In this document: positions 18,124 to 26,766 of the stretch, one piece after another
Layout of the letters: each line of letters starts with the position of its first letter
How positions within the stretch are numbered: the first letter of the stretch is position 1
NCBI GenBank assembly: GCA_024742305.1
Contig: JANSYQ010000012.1
Span: 37,387 to 101,386, forward strand
From: a bacterium
Lineage (GTDB): Bacteria > Bacteroidota > Bacteroidia > Flavobacteriales_D > Crocinitomicaceae
DNA length: 64,000 nt
Reading direction: 5' to 3'
Notes under the pieces: generated by a model
What the model was told of the DNA's origin: nothing
What the model saw: the letters and a program-made list of their open reading frames with translations, nothing else
Database searches by the model: none
Program-made: the position numbers and the translations under genes

Positions 18124-18990
18124 TTATTCCTTTGTTTCAATCGGTGTTCCAAGGAAATTAGCGTAAACACAAGAGAATTTGGCTCCGAGAAACAAGATTT
18201 GAGAGGAGTAGTACACCCACACTAAAATGATAAGTAATGTTCCCGCTACTCCGCCTTCTGCCGCGAAAAAATAGTTTGCGAGATAAAACTTGATCAATAA
18301 CTGTCCGAGATAGAGAAAAATACCCGTTATAATTCCTCCGGTAATAGCCACTTTCCAACGAACAAAACCATCATGTAGGTACTTAAAAATGAACGTAAAC
18401 ACGAAGAAATTCAGAATAATGGGCAGGATGTGGTGCGCGAAATTCGAAAACAACCAACTTACGAAAGCGTTATCAGCGAAGTATCTTTCTTCCAAGCTTA
18501 AGACAAGAGTTTCCAAAAAGTAAATTGCAATGACCACACTCGTCATAACACCGATTACCACCATGGAAACTAGGCGAAAAATAATGTTTCGGACGATTTT
18601 CTTTCTACGACCTAATTTCAGTCTGTCTAAATCGTAGAATTCGTTAATACTTCTTTTTAATGAATTCAAAATGGCTGTTGACGATAACATTAATGCAATG
18701 GCCCCCATTGTTTTCAAGGCAAAGCTGCCCGATAAATCAACTTGTCCTAAAAAGTCGATAATCCCCCCTACCTCATTTACACCTACGTTTTCATGCAAAA
18801 GTTCGCGAATGATATCTTGCATGGTGTCCTGTCCCACAAAGCTTCCGAAAATGGTCACACTCAGGTACAGAATTGGAATTAACGCCATTAATGCGTAGTA
18901 AGAAAGCGCCGCTCCATGATGCAAAGGGTGCTCACGGGTGAATTCCAACACCGTGGTTTTTAGTAAACGTCCTAAATCGCGAAAGGTCAT
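18124..18990 (-). CDS. YihY/BrkB-family membrane protein
   Basis: 288 residues with about six transmembrane segments. Family motifs are HHGAALSYYALMALIPILYL near the start, SSTAILNSLKRSINEFYDLDR, and the C-terminal LIILVWVYYSSQILFLGAKFSCVYA. Its role is unsettled (once called RNase BN; likely a transporter or envelope factor). It overlaps the ABC ATPase by 4 nt, and is the third gene of that operon. Confidence 0.9.
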   Translation of the reverse strand: MTFRDLGRLLKTTVLEFTREHPLHHGAALSYYALMALIPILYLSVTIFGSFVGQDTMQDIIRELLHENVGVNEVGGIIDFLGQVDLSGSFALKTMGAIALMLSSTAILNSLKRSINEFYDLDRLKLGRRKKIVRNIIFRLVSMVVIGVMTSVVIAIYFLETLVLSLEERYFADNAFVSWLFSNFAHHILPIILNFFVFTFIFKYLHDGFVRWKVAITGGIITGIFLYLGQLLIKFYLANYFFAAEGGVAGTLLIILVWVYYSSQILFLGAKFSCVYANFLGTPIETKE

Positions 18991-19907
18991 GCGTGCTTTT
19001 GAATTCGAATGGCCGTTACACCTTCCATTGATTCTCGAGAGGACAGTACAATCCGTGTGTTTGTTTCAGTTAAAAAGTAATTAAACACAACGATCCCCGT
19101 ATCAAATCCAGAATCGAATTTTACGGAAATATTTGGGTTCTCTAACGTGTACTCTGTTGGACGGAATAGCACTTCTTCGCCATCAATCATCAATTTATTG
19201 ACAATTCCCATGAGAACAGCCTGGCGTTCATTCTCCGGATGGTAGTACATATCATTCGCTGAAGCAATTCGTTGAATGGAACCATCTGATAGGTGTACTA
19301 CATCATCCACGAACCCCATCATTTCTGCACCGTCGTGAGAAACAAGTAAAATCGTAGTATTGCGCACATTGTTCAATGATTTTAAATGTGCCATCAACTT
19401 CATACGAAGGCGTTGATCAAGGTGTACGAAAGGCTCGTCTAACAATAAATAACGTGGCTCACAGGCCAATGCACGGGCAATAGAAACGCGTTGTTGCTCT
19501 CCTCCTGAAATAGAGCGCACTTGTCTGTCACGAATATCGTTCAATTCCAAAAGCTCCAGCATTTCTTCCACCATTGCAGACTGATGCTCTTTTGGTAAAT
19601 GCAGTACTTTCTCTTTAATATTTTCGGCAACGGTGTGAAAAGTTTCTAATTCAAAATCTTGATTGACCAACTGAATTTCTTCGTAACCAGGCACCAATTT
19701 TTCCGATGGACCAATGAGTTTTTTTCCGTCCAGCGATACTTTTCCTTCAACAATATCAAGAAATCCAGCAATCGCCTTCAAAAAGGAGGTCTTTCCGGCA
19801 CCACTATCGCCAATCACCCCCATCAATTTACCTTGTGGAAGTTCAAGCGATACGTTTCGGAATACCCATTCCTCTCGTAATACACCTATGTTTTCTATTC
19901 GTATCAT
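18987..19907 (-). CDS. ABC transporter ATP-binding protein
   Basis: 306 residues. Walker A GDSGAGKT at about 33-40, Q-loop, signature ISGGEQQRVSIARA, Walker B YLLLDEP and switch His (LLVSHD). The C-terminal 90 residues carry a TOBE-like extension (FRPTEYTLENPNISVKFD), as in importers for oxyanions, iron or spermidine. No periplasmic binding protein or classic permease gene is adjacent; the only membrane protein in the operon is the BrkB family member. It overlaps both neighbours by 4 nt. Confidence 0.9.
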   Translation of the reverse strand: MIRIENIGVLREEWVFRNVSLELPQGKLMGVIGDSGAGKTSFLKAIAGFLDIVEGKVSLDGKKLIGPSEKLVPGYEEIQLVNQDFELETFHTVAENIKEKVLHLPKEHQSAMVEEMLELLELNDIRDRQVRSISGGEQQRVSIARALACEPRYLLLDEPFVHLDQRLRMKLMAHLKSLNNVRNTTILLVSHDGAEMMGFVDDVVHLSDGSIQRIASANDMYYHPENERQAVLMGIVNKLMIDGEEVLFRPTEYTLENPNISVKFDSGFDTGIVVFNYFLTETNTRIVLSSRESMEGVTAIRIQKHA

Positions 19908-20335
19908 TCTTGTGAAATCAATTTCTTTGGGAAGTAACGAGATGCAATGTAGATTCCAGTTACCGGATTTGCCAAAGGCTCCTCCCCTTTCATGTATGCT
20001 TCCAAAACAATTTCTTCTTCACCTTCTTGAATAGAGTACGAATCCAGCAATACTTCGGAACATCCAACAACTGCCACTGGCGTATCCATGTCCATTAAAT
20101 AAAAGAGTCGCATATCCGCAATTTCTTCCGTAAACGGTGTTTCGCCGCTTTTTCCTTGCAGTGGATACGTAGAATAATCGCGTGCGTCTACTTTCGTCAC
20201 CTTCGTTTTAATCGCGAATTCGTCCTCCCAAAGGTACTTACGGTTCATCTCTGAAGGCTCGCCGTTGTTCTGTTCATCCGCATACTCTTGTGAGTAATGA
20301 TCATTGAGTAGATAAAAATGAATTCGGCAAGTCAT
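19904..20335 (-). CDS. Hypothetical protein, first gene of the ABC-BrkB operon
   Basis: 143 residues, soluble, acidic, no signal peptide. Visible: MTCRIHFYLLNDHYSQEY, an internal acidic helix and a C-terminal TGIYIASRYFPKKL. I do not recognise the family. The 4-nt overlap with the ABC ATPase gene suggests a linked role, perhaps as a regulator or adaptor of the transporter. Confidence 0.75.
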   Translation of the reverse strand: MTCRIHFYLLNDHYSQEYADEQNNGEPSEMNRKYLWEDEFAIKTKVTKVDARDYSTYPLQGKSGETPFTEEIADMRLFYLMDMDTPVAVVGCSEVLLDSYSIQEGEEEIVLEAYMKGEEPLANPVTGIYIASRYFPKKLISQE

Positions 20336-20351
20336 GCTTTTAGATTTAGTG

Positions 20352-20359
20352 CAAAAATA
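20352..20359 (-). promoter_or_regulatory. -7 box TATTTTTG of the ABC-BrkB operon
   Basis: The minus strand reads TATTTTTG, 16 nt before the start at 20335. Confidence 0.5.
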
Positions 20360-20402
20360 TCAACTTTCTTAGGAATCGTAAGTTCTGTTTCATCGGAGCG
20401 AC

Positions 20403-20410
20403 TATTTTTG
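20403..20410 (+). promoter_or_regulatory. -7 box TATTTTTG before the rlmI-like gene
   Basis: TATTTTTG lies 11 nt before the ATG at 20422, so the leader would be very short. It is back-to-back with the operon promoter at 20352. Confidence 0.5.
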
Positions 20411-20421
20411 CTCTTCGCATT

Positions 20422-21594
20422 ATGAAAAGAACGGTTACTATACATCCCAAAAAATTGCATTCCATCGAGCGCAAGCATCCTTGGATATTTTCGGGTGCCA
20501 TCACTTCGAAAACAGAAACTTTTGAGGATGGAGACTTAGTTGCCGTTACCGATTCCAAAGGAACAGTTTTGGCGCGTGGTCATTTTCAACATGCTACTAT
20601 AGCAGTTCGCATTCTCAATTTTGGCGATGAACCCATTGATCACGTTTTCTTTAAGAATCGTATTTCGAATGCGGTGCAATCAAGAAGAAACAGCGGGCTT
20701 TTTCGTGAAGACAATTCTATTTGCCGTATTATTCACGGTGAGGGAGATGGATTGCCTGGACTCATTGTAGATTATTATGCTGGGGTAGCTGTTGTTCAAT
20801 GTCACAGTATTGGTATGTATCGTGAATTGGATAAAATTGTTCCTGCTTTGGTACATGCATTGAACGATGATTTGATTGCTGTATATTCTAAATCGAGTGA
20901 AACCCTACCGGAGCGCTCTGATGTAGAGGACGGTTACCTTCAAGGAGATTGCGAAGTTCCTCATGTCGCCTTGGAGAATGGTGTAAAGTTCAATATTGAT
21001 TGGATTACGGGACAGAAAACGGGCTTTTTCATCGATCAGCGTGAGAACCGAATGTTATTGGCGAAGTATGCCCAAGGCAAAAAAGTGCTCAATACTTTCT
21101 GTTACTCCGGCGGTTTTAGTCTTTTGGCGCTGCAAAACGGTGCTTCTTTAGTGCATTCATTGGATAGTTCGAAAAAGGCAATCGAATTGACAGATGCCAA
21201 CATTGAGTTAAACGGATTCACGAAGCAGCATACATCGATTGTGGCAGATGCAATGCATTACATGAAGGAACTTCCGGAAGATTACGACATCATTGTTTTG
21301 GATCCACCGGCATTTGCCAAGCACCGAAATAAGCGACACAAAGCGGTTCAAGGTTATAAGCGATTGAACGCGCACACTATTCGTCAAATTAAACCTGGAG
21401 GAATCATATTTACTTTTTCCTGTTCTCAGGTGGTAGACAAGCAGCTTTTTACCAATACTGTAATTGCCGCAGCTATTGAAACAGGAAGAAACGTCCGCAT
21501 CTTGGAGCAATTGCACCAGCCTATGGATCATCCCATAAGTGCCTTTCATCCTGAAGGAGAATATCTGAAAGGACTCGTTATTCAGGTGGACTAA
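20422..21594 (+). CDS. rlmI: Class I SAM-dependent rRNA methyltransferase, RlmI family
   Basis: 390 residues. N-terminal PUA-like domain (HPWIFSGAI, GDLVAVTDSKGTVLARG). The methyltransferase domain holds TGFFIDQRENR, the SAM loop VLNTFCYSGGFSL, and the catalytic VLDPPAFAK. RlmI makes m5C in 23S rRNA in E. coli; Bacteroidota homologues share the fold but the exact site is inferred. Stop overlaps the start of the MATE gene by one base. Confidence 0.88.
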   Translation: MKRTVTIHPKKLHSIERKHPWIFSGAITSKTETFEDGDLVAVTDSKGTVLARGHFQHATIAVRILNFGDEPIDHVFFKNRISNAVQSRRNSGLFREDNSICRIIHGEGDGLPGLIVDYYAGVAVVQCHSIGMYRELDKIVPALVHALNDDLIAVYSKSSETLPERSDVEDGYLQGDCEVPHVALENGVKFNIDWITGQKTGFFIDQRENRMLLAKYAQGKKVLNTFCYSGGFSLLALQNGASLVHSLDSSKKAIELTDANIELNGFTKQHTSIVADAMHYMKELPEDYDIIVLDPPAFAKHRNKRHKAVQGYKRLNAHTIRQIKPGGIIFTFSCSQVVDKQLFTNTVIAAAIETGRNVRILEQLHQPMDHPISAFHPEGEYLKGLVIQVD

Positions 21595-22922
21595 TGCTTG
21601 ATTTACGTTACAGTACCATTTTATCCGTTGCCATTCCGTTAATGGCTTCGTCGTTCATACAATCTATTGTTATGATTACCGACTCGTCATTCTTGAGTCG
21701 TTACAGCACGGTAGCATTTGATGCCGCGGGAAATGGAGGAATGATCTTCGTAACGCTCTTTGTGGCACTCATGGGAATTAGCGATGGCTCTCAAATTTTG
21801 ATGGCACGACGCATTGGAGAGAAAAAAGAACATCTCTTAGCACAAATCTTCGGCACCACACTTCTTATAAATGTGGCTATTGCTGCCATACTACTTGTAG
21901 GAATTCAATTCTTTCTTCCCGAATTGATTCGCAGCTTTACCTATCACGAGAACATTGCCGAGGCAGAAATAGTTTTCGTTCGGATTCGAAGTTTTGGTTT
22001 GCTCTTCAGCATGATCACCCTTGCCATTAACGCCTACTTCATGGCCATGGGAAAAACCTATATGATTTTAATCAGTGCCGCAGTAATTGCATTAACCAAC
22101 ATCTTTTTGGACTACGGTCTTATTTTTGGAAATGTAGGCATGCCTGCTATGGGAATTGCCGGGGCTGCCTACGCTTCTATGCTAGCTGATGGAGCGGGAA
22201 TGATTTTCCTGATTATAGCGCTCATTGTAAGTGAAGATAGAAAACGCCATCAACTCTTTAAAAGCATTCGCTACAATTCGGCATCGTTCAAGTCACTATT
22301 AAAAGTTGGTTCTCCCATCACGCTGCAGCTACTCGTAGCACTCATCACTTGGACCGTATTCTTTATTTGGATTGAACAAAAAGGCGAATACGAATTAACC
22401 GTCTCACAAACCATTCGGACCTTGTACTTCTTGGCCTTTGTCCCAATTTGGGGGTTCTCCTCTACCACGAAGACGTACATAAGTCAATATTTAGGAAACA
22501 AATCCTACGATTCCATTAGGACCATTCACCGAAGGATTCAATTCCTCACAATCGTATTCCTCTTTGGTCTATTTCATGGGGCGCTATTTTACCCCGATTT
22601 TTTAGTGAGCATGATCAATCCCAATGAAGTATATATAGAAGGTACGGCAAATCTCCTCCGCTTCATTTCAGGCTCTATATTATTGTACGGAATCTCTTCA
22701 GTGTACTTCCAGACGATTGCCGGAAGCGGTAATACTCGCGTGACCTTTTATATAGAAACGATTTCTGTGGGTGTGTACGTCTTGGCGGCTTACTTCTTTA
22801 TAAAGGTGTTGAATTGGAATATCTATTGGATTTGGACCGTGGAATATATCTACTTCATATTACTCGGATTATTGAGTGTTGGTTATCTTCGCTTCTTCGA
22901 TTGGAAAACTAAAAGCATTTAA
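21594..22922 (+). CDS. MATE-family multidrug/Na+ efflux transporter
   Basis: 442 residues, about 12 transmembrane helices. MATE features: the first helix SIVMITDSSFLS, the mid-loop MARRIGEKKEHLLAQIFG, and the repeat in the second half with TLQLLVALITWTVFFIWIEQ. It uses Na+ or H+ for export. The start overlaps the stop of the methyltransferase by one base (TAATG); the fmt gene follows after 2 nt, so the three are co-transcribed. Confidence 0.92.
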   Translation: MLDLRYSTILSVAIPLMASSFIQSIVMITDSSFLSRYSTVAFDAAGNGGMIFVTLFVALMGISDGSQILMARRIGEKKEHLLAQIFGTTLLINVAIAAILLVGIQFFLPELIRSFTYHENIAEAEIVFVRIRSFGLLFSMITLAINAYFMAMGKTYMILISAAVIALTNIFLDYGLIFGNVGMPAMGIAGAAYASMLADGAGMIFLIIALIVSEDRKRHQLFKSIRYNSASFKSLLKVGSPITLQLLVALITWTVFFIWIEQKGEYELTVSQTIRTLYFLAFVPIWGFSSTTKTYISQYLGNKSYDSIRTIHRRIQFLTIVFLFGLFHGALFYPDFLVSMINPNEVYIEGTANLLRFISGSILLYGISSVYFQTIAGSGNTRVTFYIETISVGVYVLAAYFFIKVLNWNIYWIWTVEYIYFILLGLLSVGYLRFFDWKTKSI

Positions 22923-22924
22923 AG

Positions 22925-23884
22925 ATGAGTGATCTTCGCGTCGTATTTATGGGAACCCCTGAGTTCGCCGTTACTATTCTCGATAAATTGGTTCAAGAAA
23001 ACATGGATATTGCTGGAGTGGTTACAGCTCCGGACAAACCATCGGGGCGCGGAAGAAAAATCAACCAAAGCGCTGTGAAAGAATATGCAGTAGCCAATGA
23101 CTTGCACGTTCTCCAACCCACCAACTTGAAAGACCCTGAGTTTATTGATGAACTGCAGCAGCTCCAAGCCGATGTTTTTGTGGTCGTGGCATTTCGAATG
23201 CTGCCGGAAGTTGTTTGGGGAATGCCACCAAAAGGAACGATCAACCTTCACGCCTCCTTGTTACCTAATTACAGAGGTGCCGCACCTATCAACTGGGCCA
23301 TAATTAATGGTGAAACAAAAACGGGCGTAACCACTTTCTTCATTGAGAAGGAAATTGATACGGGGAAAATCATTGAACAAGCCGAGGTAACTATTGGTCC
23401 TAATGAAACCGTTGGAGAACTCTACGAGCGCTTGATGAACCTCGGAGCGGATGTGATGCACCACACACTTCTTAACTTGGATGAAGGTATGGCAAATGCA
23501 CAATCACAAGGCGCATTGATGCAAGCACACTTCCGTCCGGCTCCAAAAATCTTCAAGCAAGATTGCCAAATAGATTTCAATCAACCCGTGCAGTACGTAC
23601 ATAACTTCTGCCGTGGACTATCTCCGTACCCAGCTGCTTGGTGTCAACTTACGGATGAATCAAAGGAGGAAACGAAAACCTACAAAATCTTTGGAACAAA
23701 AATCTCCGAGCAATCCGTTAGCTCTAACAATAGAATTGAACAAAGCACCGAGGGCCTTTTATTTCCATGTGAAGATTTCTATCTAATCGTAACAGAAATT
23801 CAACCCGAAGGAAAACGACGAATGAAGTTCAATGAGTTTTTGGCGGGAAATTCTGTGGAAAACCTCACTATATCTAAGGTGTAA
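22925..23884 (+). CDS. fmt: Methionyl-tRNA formyltransferase
   Basis: 319 residues. Formylates initiator Met-tRNA. N-terminal formyl-transferase domain with VVFMGTPEFA, PDKPSGRGR, the catalytic LLPNYRGAAPINWAI and GVTTFFIEKEIDTG; C-terminal tRNA-binding beta-barrel (about 205-319). The usual NIHASLLP motif reads NLHASLLP. It is normally next to def or a helicase gene, but here is third in an operon with rRNA methyltransferase and MATE genes. Confidence 0.96.
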   Translation: MSDLRVVFMGTPEFAVTILDKLVQENMDIAGVVTAPDKPSGRGRKINQSAVKEYAVANDLHVLQPTNLKDPEFIDELQQLQADVFVVVAFRMLPEVVWGMPPKGTINLHASLLPNYRGAAPINWAIINGETKTGVTTFFIEKEIDTGKIIEQAEVTIGPNETVGELYERLMNLGADVMHHTLLNLDEGMANAQSQGALMQAHFRPAPKIFKQDCQIDFNQPVQYVHNFCRGLSPYPAAWCQLTDESKEETKTYKIFGTKISEQSVSSNNRIEQSTEGLLFPCEDFYLIVTEIQPEGKRRMKFNEFLAGNSVENLTISKV

Positions 23885-24012
23885 CTACTTAACCGATTCA
23901 ACGACAATTTTTAGTTATTCGTCGAAAACCCCTTTATAAATGGCGTTTTCAGGGTGTTTTATTAACAAATCGACGTACTTATCCACAAAATACGCCTTTT
24001 TTGCCCGCTATT

Positions 24013-24027
24013 CCTTGCGTGGCAAGG
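24013..24027. promoter_or_regulatory. Perfect palindrome over the HU -33 element
   Basis: CCTTGC-GTG-GCAAGG is a perfect 6-bp inverted repeat. It contains the TTG (24015) that is the best -33 candidate of the HU promoter, so a protein bound here could block RNA polymerase. Confidence 0.45.
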
Positions 24028-24044
24028 ATATTAAGATATATTTG
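24015..24044 (+). promoter_or_regulatory. HU gene promoter
   Basis: TTG at 24015, 19-nt spacer, then TATATTTG at 24037, a full Bacteroidota sigma-A promoter. The ATG of the HU gene is 38 nt downstream. Confidence 0.65.
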
Positions 24045-24082
24045 TCTTCAACAATTTTTTAACAAACTAAAAAACCAAAACT

Positions 24083-24355
24083 ATGAACAAAGCAGAATTG
24101 ATCGATGCAATGGCTGAGTCAGCTGGATTGTCTAAAGCAGATGCTAAAAGAGCATTGGACGCATTTGTAGGAGCAACTGCAGACGCATTGAAAAAAGGAG
24201 ATCGTATTTCTTTGGTAGGATTCGGATCTTTCTCAGTGTCTGAGCGTGCGGCGCGTACAGGACGTAACCCACAGACTGGTAAAGAGATTCAAATCGCTGC
24301 GAAAAACGTTGTTCGTTTCAAAGCAGGTTCAGAGCTTTCTGAGAAAGTAAACTAA
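24083..24355 (+). CDS. HU-type DNA-binding protein
   Basis: 90 residues, standard length. [28 protein letters not shown] is the HU helix pair; [31 protein letters not shown] is the beta-arm with the Pro-containing tip (RNPQTG) that intercalates in DNA. It bends and compacts the chromosome. It has its own promoter and a strong terminator, and its codon use looks optimised for high expression. Confidence 0.97.
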   Translation: MNKAELIDAMAESAGLSKADAKRALDAFVGATADALKKGDRISLVGFGSFSVSERAARTGRNPQTGKEIQIAAKNVVRFKAGSELSEKVN

Positions 24356-24375
24356 TCTGAACTTTAAGATTATCG

Positions 24376-24408
24376 AAAGGGAGCACTTCATTGTGGCTCC
24401 CTTTTTTT
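24376..24408 (+). terminator. Terminator of the HU gene
   Basis: AAAGGGAGC / GCTCCCTTT perfect 9-bp stem with an 11-nt loop and a T tract. Confidence 0.9.
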
Positions 24409-24438
24409 GATTCTACCAATCCCATAAATGGTAATTTA

Positions 24439-24583
24439 TCACCACAAAGCCACAACGAACGTCAAGCTATTTAAACCTGATATGTTTGTAGACACAAGGG
24501 ATTATAACTAGTCATAACCTAGTGTCCTTATCAAATCACATTTTGGCTTACTACCCTGTAACTATTTTGTGCCTTCGTGGTGA
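24439..24583. repeat. Dispersed inverted-repeat element, copy A
   Basis: Ends are TCACCACAAAGCCACAA and (as reverse complement of the right end) TCACCACGAAGGCACAA. Internally, the reverse strand has GGACACTAGG then TTATGAC, which resembles GGAACACTATGG and TTATGAC of copy B at 51687-51815. So the two copies lie in opposite orientation and share both ends and core. It encodes nothing visible and could be a MITE-like or structured element. Confidence 0.6.
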
Positions 24584-24621
24584 AAAGAAAATAGCACCCA
24601 TGTATAAATCAGAGATTTCTA

Positions 24622-25311
24622 ATGACCGTTGACGAGAAAGTATTGGCCGCCTTTTACAACATCATTTCTGAAAGTAAGCAGGAAATGTATGATCGCATTG
24701 CTGCCGATAGAACGCGGCATTTGGTTGTTGTGATGGAGAACATCCGAAAGGACCACAATGCCTCTGCCGTAATGCGTACGTGTGATTGTTTCGGAATTCA
24801 AGACTTACATACCATTGAGAAAGATGTGGAATACGTCGTTCAAAGAGAAATTGCCAAAGGCGCCAGCACTTGGATAGACTTACATTCTCACTCCACAGGT
24901 GAAAATCCGGGATTAGAATGCATCAATGGATTAAAAAAGCAAGGTTATCAAATTGTATGCACCAGCCCGCATACGGAGCAGTCTCTAGACGACATCGTCC
25001 TTGAGCAACCCACAGCCTTGGTATTTGGGACGGAGATTCACGGTATTTCAGAAGACATCCTTGCTGTTGCCGACCAAACCATTCGACTGCCTATGTACGG
25101 TTTTACAGAAAGTTTCAATGTTTCTGTTTCAGCCGCGCTATCGTTGCACACCTTACGTAACCGATTAGAAAAATCCGATATCGCTTGGAAGCTTATTCAT
25201 GAGGAGCAAGTGTGCCTAAAAATTAAGTGGTGCACTAAAATCATTCGTGATGGAGAAGCCGTAGAACGAGAGATTCGCCGCCGTGTTTTAGAAAAAGAAT
25301 ATAATAAATAA
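24622..25311 (+). CDS. SpoU/TrmH-family RNA 2'-O-methyltransferase
   Basis: 229 residues. SPOUT fold: motif 1 NIRKDHNASAVMRTCDCFGI, motif 2 LVFGTEIHGIS, motif 3 LPMYGFTESFNVSVSAAL, forming the trefoil knot SAM site. Closest in pattern to TrmH (tRNA Gm18). A C-terminal helix completes the TrmH-type tail. The start ATG at 24622 fits the family length. The THX gene follows. Confidence 0.87.
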   Translation: MTVDEKVLAAFYNIISESKQEMYDRIAADRTRHLVVVMENIRKDHNASAVMRTCDCFGIQDLHTIEKDVEYVVQREIAKGASTWIDLHSHSTGENPGLECINGLKKQGYQIVCTSPHTEQSLDDIVLEQPTALVFGTEIHGISEDILAVADQTIRLPMYGFTESFNVSVSAALSLHTLRNRLEKSDIAWKLIHEEQVCLKIKWCTKIIRDGEAVEREIRRRVLEKEYNK

Positions 25312-25319
25312 TATATTTG
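25312..25319 (+). promoter_or_regulatory. -7 box TATATTTG before the THX-like gene
   Basis: TATATTTG begins directly after the methyltransferase stop and lies 28 nt before the ATG at 25348. Confidence 0.55.
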
Positions 25320-25347
25320 TACTGAACCAAAAAACATAAAACAGACT

Positions 25348-25638
25348 ATGGGAAAAGGAGATAGAAAAACGGCAAGAGGAAAAAGAATTTTAGGAACTTA
25401 CGGAAACTCTAGAAGACGTAAGTCAAAATCTCCATCAGGATCCGTCTCGGCAGCTATCCCAAGTCAAACGAAGCCGGCAAAACCGAAAGCGGTGAAAAAA
25501 GCGGCAACAAAAACAACCACCAAGAGCAAAGCGAAAGTAGCTGCGGAAGATAAAGAAGAAGCAAAAAAGGCACCTGCTAAGAAAACTACCGCAAAGAAAG
25601 CTACGACGAAAAAAACTGACGACAAGAAAGAAGATTAA
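25348..25638 (+). CDS. Ribosomal protein THX-like, with histone-H1-like tail
   Basis: 96 residues. The first about 28 residues (MGKGDRKTARGKRI, GTYGNSRRRK) match the small 30S protein THX (bTHX), which binds 16S rRNA. The rest (about 35-96) is a Lys/Ala/Pro/Thr-rich tail (KPKAVKKAATKTTTK, KKAPAKKTTAKKATTKK) resembling histone H1-like proteins. Known THX proteins are only about 25-50 residues, so the tail is an unusual extension; whether it touches rRNA or DNA is not evident. The last residues are acidic (DDKKED). Confidence 0.8.
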   Translation: MGKGDRKTARGKRILGTYGNSRRRKSKSPSGSVSAAIPSQTKPAKPKAVKKAATKTTTKSKAKVAAEDKEEAKKAPAKKTTAKKATTKKTDDKKED

Positions 25639-25648
25639 TACATATAAC

Positions 25649-25675
25649 GGCTGCCTGATTGGCAGCCTTTTTTTT
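25649..25675 (+). terminator. Terminator after the THX-like gene
   Basis: GGCTGCC / GGCAGCC perfect stem with a 5-nt loop and eight T. Confidence 0.9.
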
Positions 25676-25695
25676 AACCATAATCCACAATAAAA

Positions 25696-26763
25696 ATGAA
25701 ACACAATTTTGGAGCCGGACCATGTATTTTGCCGCAAAACGTATTCAAAGAAGCTGCAGCAGGAGTCCTAGATTTCAACGGATTATCGATTTTAGAAGTT
25801 TCGCACCGTAGCGCAGACTTCGTAGCTGTAATGGAGGAAGCACAAGATCTTGTAAAAAAGGCACTCAATGTCCCTGAAGGATATTCAGTCCTGTTCTTAC
25901 AAGGAGGTGCAACACTCGGGTTTACTATTGCCGCATTGAACATGATGCGCGACACAAAAAAAGCAGGCTACATTAACACAGGTACCTGGGCGAAAGGTGC
26001 GATTGGAGAAGCAAAAGCTGTTGGAATTGATGTTGATGTATTCGCATCATCCGAGGATAAAAACTTCTCGTACATCCCGAAAGGATGGAATGCACCCGAA
26101 GACGTAGATTATATCCACTACACTTCGAACAACACTATTTTCGGAACTCAGTTTCAAGCAATTCCTGAGGTAAATGCTCCTTTGGTTTGTGACATGTCAT
26201 CAGACATCTTCTCAAAACCGGTGGATGTATCAAAATTTGATTTGATTTACGCTGGAGCGCAGAAAAACATGGGGCCGGCTGGAGCAACCTTGTACATCGT
26301 AAAAGATGAATTATTAGGGAAATCGACTTCTTCTTTCATGCCGAAGTACTTGAACTTGAAGAATCACGCCGATAAAGGTTCTATGATGAACACACCTCCG
26401 GTATTTTCAGTTTACGCTGCCATGCTCAACTTACGCGACTTGATGGCAACTGGAGGCGTTCAAGGCGCTGCAGATCGCAACAAAGCGAAAGCAGATGCAC
26501 TTTACAACGAAATTGACGAGAACCCAATGTTCAAAGGAACAACCGCAGTTGAAGATCGCTCTTCGATGAACGTAACCTTCTTATTGAACGACGAATCGGC
26601 GAAAGAAGAGTTCGATAGAATGTGGAACGATGCAGGAATCGTAGGACTGAAAGGACACCGCTCAGTAGGTGGATACCGCGCTTCCATGTATAACGCATTA
26701 ACCTTGGATAGTGTGAAGGTATTGACGGAAGTAATGAATGAATTTGCAAGAGTTAAAGCATAG
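25696..26763 (+). CDS. serC: Phosphoserine aminotransferase
   Basis: 355 residues, PLP aminotransferase class V. Converts 3-phosphohydroxypyruvate and glutamate to phosphoserine. Family features: NFGAGPCILP start, EVSHRS, LFLQGGATLGF, and the PLP-lysine segment LIYAGAQKNMGPAG; C-terminal GLKGHRSVGGYRASMYNA binds the phosphate. It is the first gene of the serine operon, with serA 3 nt downstream. Confidence 0.96.
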   Translation: MKHNFGAGPCILPQNVFKEAAAGVLDFNGLSILEVSHRSADFVAVMEEAQDLVKKALNVPEGYSVLFLQGGATLGFTIAALNMMRDTKKAGYINTGTWAKGAIGEAKAVGIDVDVFASSEDKNFSYIPKGWNAPEDVDYIHYTSNNTIFGTQFQAIPEVNAPLVCDMSSDIFSKPVDVSKFDLIYAGAQKNMGPAGATLYIVKDELLGKSTSSFMPKYLNLKNHADKGSMMNTPPVFSVYAAMLNLRDLMATGGVQGAADRNKAKADALYNEIDENPMFKGTTAVEDRSSMNVTFLLNDESAKEEFDRMWNDAGIVGLKGHRSVGGYRASMYNALTLDSVKVLTEVMNEFARVKA

Positions 26764-26766
26764 AAA

